Source: REBR01 sp033721915
GTDB taxonomy: Bacteria; Pseudomonadota; Gammaproteobacteria; Pseudomonadales; Oleiphilaceae
Reading direction: 5' to 3'
Assembly (NCBI GenBank): GCA_033721915.1
Contig: JAWWAC010000016.1
Coordinates: forward strand, 1-55,838
Length of the DNA: 55,838 nt
This document shows, one piece after another, positions 49,774 to 55,838 of this stretch. The notes beneath the pieces were generated by a model. The model saw only the letters and a program-made list of their open reading frames with translations, ran no database searches and was not told the origin of the DNA. Numbering within the stretch: the first letter of the stretch is position 1; each line of letters begins with the position of its first letter. Position numbers and translations under genes: made by a program.

Positions 49774-50833
49774 TCAGCTTCATGGTGAAGACACCCATGA
49801 CTTTGTCACCACCTACACCCCGGCGGGGGATAACAGCCTGGCCACACTCAAGGGCATACTGCAGCAGAACAAGGTCTACTTCCGGGAGAAAATCGCCCAG
49901 CGGGGTGTGCTGTTGTTTCGAGGCTTTGCTACCGGAAGTCACCAGGATTTCCACGATCTGGTGGAGAACGGCATGGAACTGGAGCCCTGGAACGCCTTCA
50001 ATGTGAAACGGATGCCCGGTTTTATCACCAGCTGGCTGCGCCAATACAGCGAGAACCTGGTGGGTGGCGGTGATTACCGCCGTTACATCGACCGGGATAC
50101 CGTGCGCCTGGGGCCGGTGGAATCCGCCATACAGGGCCCCCATACCGAAGGGGGCATCCGCAGCGAACGATCCCGCTATATTGCCCTGTGCTGCTTTGAG
50201 CCGGCCCCCTACCGGGCCGAAACGGGCATGGCGGACCTGCACCGGGCCTACCAGAACCTGCCGAAGGCGCTGCGGGAAAAATACGACAGGGCCTGGAACC
50301 GCTTCTACTACTGCTCGGCCCGCAGGCTCAACTGGTTCGACCGTTTCATGCTCACACTGAGCCCCTTTCAGGTGATCGACCGCCCCGACGGACGTTCCAA
50401 CCTGGCACTGCCACCCTGTCCCTCGGTGTGCACCGTGCCTGAGACCGGTCGCATCTGCCTGCAGCCCTGGGCCTTTGCCCGCAACACCAACCCACAGGTA
50501 CACCGTGCCGCCGTGGAAGTCTTCCGGGATCGCGGAGAACTCAAACCCGACTCCACCGCCGAGAACATGAGCCTCACCTGGGAGCTGTGCGACCAGCAGG
50601 GGCAGCCCATGGAGTGGACGGAAGAAGAGCAGAAAACCCTTTTTGCCACCATTTACCGGGAAGCCCTGTTGATGGAATGGCAGAAGGGGGACATCGCCTT
50701 TGTGGACAACGTGCGCATCGGACACTGGCGCATGAACGGCGAGCAGGGGGAGCGCAAGCTGGTGCAGATCCAGGCCACCAACTTCAATGCGGAACCTTAC
50801 CACCCCTCAAAGGTGGAGGGGGCGATTGCCTGA
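49748..50833 (+). CDS. TauD/TfdA (SyrP-like) Fe(II)/2-oxoglutarate dioxygenase
   Basis: The 361-residue protein has the jelly-roll TauD fold. H132 and E134 (GPHTEGG) form the first part of a facial triad and H326 (RIGHWRMNG) is the distal His. Glu in place of Asp in HxD and the opening RGVLLFRGFA resemble SyrP-like hydroxylases of amino acids in natural-product pathways. AAGGAA lies 7 bases before the ATG at 49748. It overlaps the condensation-domain gene by 26 bases. The substrate is not known. It could hydroxylate an amino acid or fatty acid before or after acyl transfer. Confidence 0.8.
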   Translation: MSQQAFVLDQLHGEDTHDFVTTYTPAGDNSLATLKGILQQNKVYFREKIAQRGVLLFRGFATGSHQDFHDLVENGMELEPWNAFNVKRMPGFITSWLRQYSENLVGGGDYRRYIDRDTVRLGPVESAIQGPHTEGGIRSERSRYIALCCFEPAPYRAETGMADLHRAYQNLPKALREKYDRAWNRFYYCSARRLNWFDRFMLTLSPFQVIDRPDGRSNLALPPCPSVCTVPETGRICLQPWAFARNTNPQVHRAAVEVFRDRGELKPDSTAENMSLTWELCDQQGQPMEWTEEEQKTLFATIYREALLMEWQKGDIAFVDNVRIGHWRMNGEQGERKLVQIQATNFNAEPYHPSKVEGAIA

Positions 50834-50835
50834 GA

Positions 50836-50863
50836 AGCCAGCAGTGAACAGCCAGCAGTGAAG
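50836..50863 (+). repeat. Two tandem 14-bp repeats after the oxygenase gene
   Basis: AGCCAGCAGTGAAC and AGCCAGCAGTGAAG stand side by side, just after the oxygenase stop. They are a minor slippage-type duplication. Confidence 0.8.
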
Positions 50864-50974
50864 GGAAGGGCGCCGCGGGCAGGGGAATGCGTTTTGCGCC
50901 AATGGGCCCGGACAGGGAGTGTTTCGGGGGGCTGTTGTTGAGGATCCGGCAGGATATGACGGGTGTTTTCTGTT

Positions 50975-51000
50975 ATCATTCTATTATTCGATAGAATGAT
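50975..51000. promoter_or_regulatory. Operator-like perfect dyad upstream of the ArsR-rhodanese gene
   Basis: ATCATTCTAT (50975-50984) and ATAGAATGAT (50991-51000) are perfect complements around TATTCG, a 26-bp dyad. It abuts a TAAAAT -10 box (51005-51010) and would cover the -35 region. ArsR-family dimers bind AT-rich dyads of this kind, so autoregulation is likely. Confidence 0.75.
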
Positions 51001-51063
51001 TGCTTAAAATTGGGTAAAAGAGTCCCGTTCATCATCCCATGGCAATACGCCCGGAGCGACCCC

Positions 51064-51720
51064 ATGACAGTGCAGCAGTCTCTTCAGGATACCCTGGCCC
51101 AGGTGGGCCGCGCCCTGGGTCATGGCCACCGCCTGGCACTGCTGGAGCGTCTGGCCCAGGGGGAGGCCCCGGTTGAGACCCTGGCCAGCACCGCCAGCCT
51201 GACCGTCGGCAATGCCTCACAGCACCTCCAGCACCTGCGCCGTGCCGGTCTGGTGACCGCCCGGCGCAGTGGCAAACAGAGGCTCTACCGCCTGACTGAT
51301 GAGCGGATCATCCGGCTGCTGGGACTGCTGCGTCAGGTGGCGGAAACCAACCTGGCGGAAATGGAGCGTCTGCTGAGCCAGCTGTTCCCGGAGGAGGACC
51401 CGCAGAGCGCACTGAAGCCCGTGACACGGGACGAACTGCTGGCCGGACTGTCCGGCGGCGAGGTGACTGTGCTGGACGTGCGCCCCGAGAAAGAGTACCT
51501 GGCGGGGCATCTGCCAGAGGCCATCAATATTCCACTGGATCGGCTGGAAGGCATGCTGGGCCGTTTGCCACGGGACAGGGAAATTGTGGCTTACTGCCGC
51601 GGACCCTATTGTGTGCTGTCCCACGAGGCCGCCCAGCGGCTGCGCCAGCTCGGCTACCGGGTGCGCCGCTTCGAGGAAGGCTATCCGGAGTGGAAAGCGA
51701 CCGGTCTGCCGGTGGCGTGA
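51064..51720 (+). CDS. ArsR family regulator fused to a rhodanese domain
   Basis: The 218-residue protein joins an ArsR winged helix (about 5-85, with LTVGNASQHLQHLRRAGLV) to a C-terminal rhodanese domain (about 125-215) with an active-site loop YCRGPYC (C178, C183). The ArsR part has no cysteines, so metal or persulfide sensing would fall to the rhodanese Cys. The ATG at 51064 follows GGAG. The upstream 26-bp dyad is a probable operator. A hydroxylase gene begins 14 bases after the stop and is probably controlled with it. Sulfane-sulfur sensing is inference. Confidence 0.85.
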   Translation: MTVQQSLQDTLAQVGRALGHGHRLALLERLAQGEAPVETLASTASLTVGNASQHLQHLRRAGLVTARRSGKQRLYRLTDERIIRLLGLLRQVAETNLAEMERLLSQLFPEEDPQSALKPVTRDELLAGLSGGEVTVLDVRPEKEYLAGHLPEAINIPLDRLEGMLGRLPRDREIVAYCRGPYCVLSHEAAQRLRQLGYRVRRFEEGYPEWKATGLPVA

Positions 51721-51734
51721 CGGGAGGCGTGGCC

Positions 51735-52580
51735 ATGTCCGAGTTCCTGCTGCCCCATGAGCCCCTGATCCGCGGCGCGGGCTTTCTGCTCGTCCTGGTG
51801 TTGATGGCGCTGTGGGAGGGGCGTGCCAGGCTGAGACCGCAGCGTATCGGTCGTGGCCGGCGCTGGCCCAACAACCTGGCCATCGTGGCTCTGGACACGG
51901 TGGCGGTGCGCCTGATTTTCCCCCTCACGGCCGTTGGGGCGGCCCTGTTGGCCTCCGAGCAGGGGTGGGGGCTTTTTAACGGGGTTTCGCTGCCCCTGTG
52001 GCTGGCGGTGCTCAGCTCCGTGATCCTGCTGGACCTGGCCATCTACTTTCAGCATCGCCTCTTTCATGCCGTGCCCTGGTTGTGGCGACTGCATCGCATG
52101 CACCATGCAGACCTGGAGTTTGATGTCACCACGGGGCTGCGATTCCACCCCCTGGAAATCCTGATTTCCATGGCCATCAAGCTCGCTGTGGTGTTTCTGC
52201 TCGGAACGCCGGCCCTGGCGGTTCTGGTTTTTGAGGTGTTGCTCAATGCCACGTCACTGTTCAACCACAGCAATGTGCAACTGCCCGCCTGGCTGGACCG
52301 TCGGTTACGCCACTGGGTGGTCACACCGGACATGCATCGTGTCCACCACTCCATTGTCCGCCGTGAAACCGACAGCAACTTCGGCTTTAACCTGCCCTGG
52401 TGGGATCGTCTCTTTGGCACTTACCGGGATCAGCCCGAGGCCGGGCACCTGGGCATGACCATCGGCATCGATGAATTCCGCGACCCCCGTGACCTGCGCC
52501 TGGACCGCATGCTGTTTCAGCCCTTCGTGTCACCACAACAGAACCTGAAGCCGCAGAAACCCGGTAAAAACACGCACTGA
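51735..52580 (+). CDS. Fatty acid hydroxylase/sterol desaturase family membrane protein
   Basis: The 281-residue integral membrane di-iron enzyme has the histidine boxes HRLFH, HRMHH and HRVHH, which ligate the metals. Three or four TM helices lie N-terminal and central. GGGAGG precedes the ATG at 51735. It begins 14 bases after the ArsR-rhodanese gene. Bacterial relatives hydroxylate or desaturate fatty acids, sterols and carotenoids, but no specific substrate can be read. It is convergent with the LysR gene, two bases from its stop. Confidence 0.85.
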   Translation: MSEFLLPHEPLIRGAGFLLVLVLMALWEGRARLRPQRIGRGRRWPNNLAIVALDTVAVRLIFPLTAVGAALLASEQGWGLFNGVSLPLWLAVLSSVILLDLAIYFQHRLFHAVPWLWRLHRMHHADLEFDVTTGLRFHPLEILISMAIKLAVVFLLGTPALAVLVFEVLLNATSLFNHSNVQLPAWLDRRLRHWVVTPDMHRVHHSIVRRETDSNFGFNLPWWDRLFGTYRDQPEAGHLGMTIGIDEFRDPRDLRLDRMLFQPFVSPQQNLKPQKPGKNTH

Positions 52581-52581
52581 A

Positions 52582-53448
52582 TCAGGGGTGTTGCCGCACC
52601 AGCGCCAGCAGGGCCCGGGCCACCGGGCCCGGGTCCCGCCGCCACAGGCCCACGGCGCCGAGCATGCGGCTGACCGGGGCGGCCACGGGCAGCACCACCA
52701 GGTCCCGGTCCACCATGGTGCCAGGCAGCACCGACCAGCCCAGCCCCACGGAGGTCATCATCTTGATGGTTTCCAGGTAGTTGGTGGGCATCTGGGCCTG
52801 CAGGCGCAACCCGTTGATCAGAAACAGGTGGGACACCACCCGGTAGGTCTCCGTGGTGGCCGAGGGCAGTATGGCCTCGTGCCCGGCCAGATCCGCCAGT
52901 GTCGGTGATTCGAGTCGTGCCAGCGGGTGGTCCGGGCCGCAGACGAAGTGCATGGGGTCCTCCCAGTTATGGTGCACCTCGAAGTGTTGCTGCAGCCGGT
53001 CGTTGAGCGTGACCAGGGCCAGTGAGGCCTCACGGCGCTGCAGTGCGGCAAAGGCCTGCTCCGACTCCATGAACTGCAGCTGGAATTCCACCGCCGGATG
53101 CTGCTGGCGGAAGCGCTTGAGCCAGGCGGGCAGGTGGTGCAGCCCGATATGGTGGCTGGTAATCAGCCTCACAGGGCCACTGAAGCGCTCCGTGGGCTGC
53201 TCCAGCGCCAGGCGGGCGTTGTGCAGCTCGTCCAGTACCTGCCGGGCATGGGGCAGCAGCCGCTCTCCGGCCTCGGTCAGCCGTGCATGGCGGCCGTCAC
53301 GCTCGATCAGCGGCCGCCCCACCTGCAGCTCCAGGTTGGCCAGGCGCTTGCTGATGGCGGATTGGCTCACATTGAGCTGATCCGCAGCGGCCGAGAACGA
53401 CCCGCTGTCCACTATGGCCACAAAAGCGGCCAGCGACTGTGTCTGCAT
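52582..53448 (-). CDS. LysR family regulator divergent from leuC
   Basis: The 288-residue protein has the N-terminal helix-turn-helix (SGSFSAAADQLNVSQSAISKRL, split by the recognition helix at VSQSAISKR) and a LysR substrate domain from about residue 90. It is transcribed away from leuC, and the gap holds a T-N11-A dyad. A LysR gene also neighbours leuC in Pseudomonas. Control of leuCDB by a leucine-pathway intermediate is inferred. GGAGG lies about 11 bases before the ATG on its strand. Confidence 0.85.
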   Translation of the reverse strand: MQTQSLAAFVAIVDSGSFSAAADQLNVSQSAISKRLANLELQVGRPLIERDGRHARLTEAGERLLPHARQVLDELHNARLALEQPTERFSGPVRLITSHHIGLHHLPAWLKRFRQQHPAVEFQLQFMESEQAFAALQRREASLALVTLNDRLQQHFEVHHNWEDPMHFVCGPDHPLARLESPTLADLAGHEAILPSATTETYRVVSHLFLINGLRLQAQMPTNYLETIKMMTSVGLGWSVLPGTMVDRDLVVLPVAAPVSRMLGAVGLWRRDPGPVARALLALVRQHP

Positions 53449-53539
53449 GATCCCGTTCTCCTCCGGCTGACCGGCTTGCCCTGACGTCCGGGCTGTTTCA
53501 TGACGGGCTCCCTGATTCGTACATCAGGCACCCACCTGC

Positions 53540-53554
53540 ATTCCATAATGGAAT
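53540..53554. promoter_or_regulatory. LysR-type binding site in the LysR-leuC intergenic region
   Basis: ATTCCAT-A-ATGGAAT is a perfect 15-bp dyad containing T-N11-A (T53541, A53553), the LysR-type consensus. It lies 111 bases before leuC and 92 bases before the divergent LysR start. A TATTAT word follows at 53561-53566. Confidence 0.6.
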
Positions 53555-53575
53555 GGTATCTATTATTGGGATGAA

Positions 53576-53605
53576 TTGCAGTTATCCGTCACCACTGCGT
53601 ATCAT
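53576..53605 (+). promoter_or_regulatory. Possible leuC promoter
   Basis: TTGCAG (53576-53581) and TATCAT (53600-53605) are 18 bases apart. The LysR box lies just upstream, at about -57 to -71 from a start near 53612, a usual place for LysR-type activators. A small hairpin (CCACCG/CGGTGG, 53623-53642) lies in the leader. Confidence 0.4.
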
Positions 53606-53664
53606 TGTCAATGAAACAGGTTCCACCGACAGAATGCGGTGGCTGAGAGATTCCGGGGGTACGC

Positions 53665-55092
53665 ATGAGCGGCAAAACCTTATACGACAAACTGTGGGAC
53701 GCCCACCTGGTCAAGCAGCGGGACGACGGCTCCGCGCTGATTTACATCGACCGGCAGCTGTTGCACGAAGTGACATCGCCACAGGCCTTTGAGGGTCTGC
53801 GACTGGCCGGGCGCAAGCCCTGGCGGGTGGATGCCAACCTGGCCACCGCCGACCACAACGTGCCCACCACGGGCCGTGACCGGGGTGTCGAGGGCATCGA
53901 GGATCCGATCTCCAGGATCCAGGTGCAGACACTGGACAGCAACTGCAATGAATTCGGCATTGTCGAATACGGCATGAGCGACCAGCGCCAGGGCATTGTC
54001 CATGTGATCGGCCCGGAGCAGGGGGCCACACTGCCGGGCATGACCATTGTCTGCGGCGACTCCCACACCTCCACCCACGGCGCCTTCGGTGCGCTGGCCC
54101 ATGGCATTGGCACCTCCGAGGTGGAGCATGTGCTGGCCACACAGTGCCTGGTGCAGAAGAAATCGAAAAACATGAAGGTGGAAGTCAACGGGCAGCTGCG
54201 TCCGGGTGTCACCGCCAAGGATGTGATACTGGCCATTATCGGCCGCATCGGCACCGCCGGCGGCACCGGTTACGCCATCGAGTTTGCCGGCAGTGCCATC
54301 GAGAGCCTGTCCATGGAAGGGCGCATGACGGTCTGCAACATGACCATCGAAGCCGGCGCCCGTGCCGGCATGGTGGCGGTGGATGACACCACCATTGACT
54401 ATGTCCGTGGCCGTCCACTGGCGCCAAAAGGCGAGCAGTGGGACCGTGCCGTGGAAGCCTGGCGTGAGCTGAAAAGCGACCCGGATGCCCGGTTCGACAA
54501 GGTGGTGACACTGGACGCGGCGGAGATCGAGCCACAGGTCAGCTGGGGCACCTCACCGGAGATGGTGACCAATATCGGTGGCCGTGTGCCGGACCCGGCC
54601 CGGGAAAGCGACCCCATCAAGCGCGAGGGCATTGAGCGGGCACTGAAGTACATGGGCCTCAAGCCCAATACCCCCATGACGGACATCCGACTGGACCGGG
54701 TCTTTATCGGCTCCTGCACCAACGCCCGCATCGAGGACCTGAGAGAGGCGGCGGCCGTGGTCAAGGGCAAGACCGTCGCCCCCAGCCTCAAGCAGGCCAT
54801 GGTGGTGCCCGGCTCCGGACTGGTGAAGGCCCAGGCGGAAGCGGAAGGCCTGGACCGTATCTTCAGGGAGGCGGGGCTGGAATGGCGCGAGCCGGGCTGC
54901 TCCATGTGCCTGGCCATGAACGCCGACAAGCTGGGTGAGGGGGAGCACTGCGCCTCCACCTCCAACCGCAACTTCGAGGGACGCCAGGGCTTTGGTGGCC
55001 GGACCCATCTGGTGAACCCGGCCATGGCGGCCGCTGCGGCCATTCATGGTCATTTTGTTGATATTGCCGCGTTAAACGACGTCGCGGTCTGA
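53665..55092 (+). CDS. leuC: 3-isopropylmalate dehydratase large subunit
   Basis: The 475-residue aconitase-family protein is full length (E. coli 466). The 4Fe-4S ligands are C351 (GSCTNARIEDL), C412 and C415 (EPGCSMCLAMN), with DHNVPTT near the N terminus and GDSHTSTHGAFG as further signatures. With LeuD it isomerises 2- to 3-isopropylmalate in leucine synthesis. leuD starts 15 bases downstream. No leucine-rich leader peptide was found upstream. Confidence 0.97.
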   Translation: MSGKTLYDKLWDAHLVKQRDDGSALIYIDRQLLHEVTSPQAFEGLRLAGRKPWRVDANLATADHNVPTTGRDRGVEGIEDPISRIQVQTLDSNCNEFGIVEYGMSDQRQGIVHVIGPEQGATLPGMTIVCGDSHTSTHGAFGALAHGIGTSEVEHVLATQCLVQKKSKNMKVEVNGQLRPGVTAKDVILAIIGRIGTAGGTGYAIEFAGSAIESLSMEGRMTVCNMTIEAGARAGMVAVDDTTIDYVRGRPLAPKGEQWDRAVEAWRELKSDPDARFDKVVTLDAAEIEPQVSWGTSPEMVTNIGGRVPDPARESDPIKREGIERALKYMGLKPNTPMTDIRLDRVFIGSCTNARIEDLREAAAVVKGKTVAPSLKQAMVVPGSGLVKAQAEAEGLDRIFREAGLEWREPGCSMCLAMNADKLGEGEHCASTSNRNFEGRQGFGGRTHLVNPAMAAAAAIHGHFVDIAALNDVAV

Positions 55093-55107
55093 CCCGGGGA
55101 GCCTGTT

Positions 55108-55755
55108 ATGAAACCCTTTACACGCCATGAGGGCCTGGTGGCCCCCCTGGACCGGTCCAATGTGGACACGGACATGATCATCCCCAAGCAGTTTCTCAAG
55201 TCCATCAAGCGCACGGGCTTCGGCCCCAACCTGTTTGACGAGCTGCGCTATCTGGACAAGGGGGAGCCCGGTCGTGACAACAGCCAGCGGCCGCTGAATC
55301 GGGACTTTGTCCTCAACCAGGAGCGCTACCAGGGGGCCAGTGTGCTGCTGACCCGGAGCAACTTCGGTTGCGGCTCCAGCCGTGAGCATGCCCCATGGGC
55401 ACTGGAGGATTTCGGTTTCAGGGCCATTATTGCCCCCAGCTTTGCCGATATCTTCTACAACAACAGCTTTAAGAACGGCCTGTTACCCCTTGTTCTGCCT
55501 GAAGATGTGGTGGACGATCTTTTCAAAAGAGTGGAGGCCAACCCGGGCTACCGCCTGACAGTGGACCTGGAGAAGCAGCGGGTGGAAACCCCCGAGGGGG
55601 ACCAGTTCCCGTTCGAGGTGGACAATTTCCGGCGCCATTGCCTGCTCAACGGACTGGATGACATCGGTGTCACCCTGGAGGATGCGGACAGCATCCGCGC
55701 CTTCGAGGAGAAACGCCGTCAGGACGCTCCCTGGCTGTTCGAGCCTCTTCATTAA
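55108..55755 (+). CDS. leuD: 3-isopropylmalate dehydratase small subunit
   Basis: The 215-residue swivel-domain partner of LeuC starts MKPFTRHEGLVAPLDRSNVD and contains the conserved SNFGCGSSREHAPWAL loop (about 85-105). Length fits LeuD (201 in E. coli). It lies 15 bases after leuC and 36 bases before leuB, in the leuCDB order. Confidence 0.97.
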   Translation: MKPFTRHEGLVAPLDRSNVDTDMIIPKQFLKSIKRTGFGPNLFDELRYLDKGEPGRDNSQRPLNRDFVLNQERYQGASVLLTRSNFGCGSSREHAPWALEDFGFRAIIAPSFADIFYNNSFKNGLLPLVLPEDVVDDLFKRVEANPGYRLTVDLEKQRVETPEGDQFPFEVDNFRRHCLLNGLDDIGVTLEDADSIRAFEEKRRQDAPWLFEPLH

Positions 55756-55791
55756 ATCAACGCGTTACGAGAAAAAGTAAAAGGACATTTC

Positions 55792-55838
55792 ATGAGCAGA
55801 AGCGTACTGCTGTTACCCGGTGACGGCATCGGCCCGGA
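55792..55838 (+). CDS. leuB: 3-isopropylmalate dehydrogenase (5' end, cut by window edge)
   Basis: The visible start reads MSRSVLLLPGDGIGPE, the conserved NAD-dependent dehydrogenase opening of LeuB, after an AAGGA ribosome site (about 55780-55785). Only 15 full codons are present. The place after leuCD confirms it. Confidence 0.9.
   Translation, partial: MSRSVLLLPGDGIGP

Noticed and set aside
49652..50803. Antisense open frame of 383 residues opposite the oxygenase
   Set aside because: It has no ribosome site or motif. The sense oxygenase has an intact metal triad and a good ribosome site.
53553..53664. Leucine leader peptide and attenuator before leuC
   Set aside because: The open frame starting at 53553 has no leucine run, and no T-rich terminator follows the small hairpin.

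Overview
This is a GC-rich, densely packed stretch of core chromosome from a gammaproteobacterium. Several gene blocks match arrangements I recall from Pseudomonas and its marine relatives (Marinobacter/Halomonas-like): 4.5S RNA-dnaX-ybaB-recR; cysB/cysH/thrH/pabB beside a MalT-like regulator; DUF58-tgpA; holB-pilZ; prmB-aroC; and a divergent LysR gene beside leuCDB. CysH is the iron-sulfur (APS-type) reductase and ThrH is the Pseudomonas-type enzyme. I see no tRNA, rRNA, insertion sequence, prophage or CRISPR array. A species cannot be named from the sequence alone.

Layout. 1-2388 (minus): a translationally coupled set of a retropepsin-like lipoprotein, an inactive transglutaminase-7TM protein and the first codons of an ATP-grasp ligase-like gene. 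2585-8463 (plus): 4.5S RNA, dnaX, ybaB, recR, rnd, ycgL, ycgN and a small membrane protein. 8586-13205: a large von Willebrand A protein, a MoxR ATPase and a CoxE-like VWA protein. 13572-19264: fadD, a terminator and hrpA. 19367-23536: lipid genes (a KAS III-like synthase, a convergent thioesterase, mlaA, a DUF3336 patatin). 23616-28461: an isolated gspA-gspB pair and dinG. 28468-35460: a candidate small RNA, a MalT/LuxR regulator, cysB, cysH, thrH, pabB. 35675-37044: two exported proteins of unknown function. 37260-44818: DUF58, tgpA, holB, pilZ, an alpha/beta hydrolase, a DUF4892 protein and an RssA-type patatin. 44921-48161: prmB, aroC, an HcaT-like MFS transporter. 48361-52580: the most accessory-looking part, with a stand-alone condensation-domain acyltransferase overlapping a TauD/SyrP-like oxygenase, then an ArsR-rhodanese regulator with a perfect 26-bp operator-like dyad and a fatty acid hydroxylase/sterol desaturase. 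52582-55838: LysR regulator, leuC, leuD and the start of leuB.

Most of the window is housekeeping: replication and repair, RNA turnover, lipid handling, sulfate, folate, leucine and chorismate metabolism. The less described parts are the retropepsin/7TM/ATP-grasp cluster, the condensation-domain/oxygenase pair, the ArsR-rhodanese/hydroxylase unit, a candidate small RNA near 28.5 kb, a four-copy 15-bp repeat ahead of pilZ, and related low-complexity repeats in dnaX and the VWA gene. Promoter and operator calls were made by eye and are tentative.
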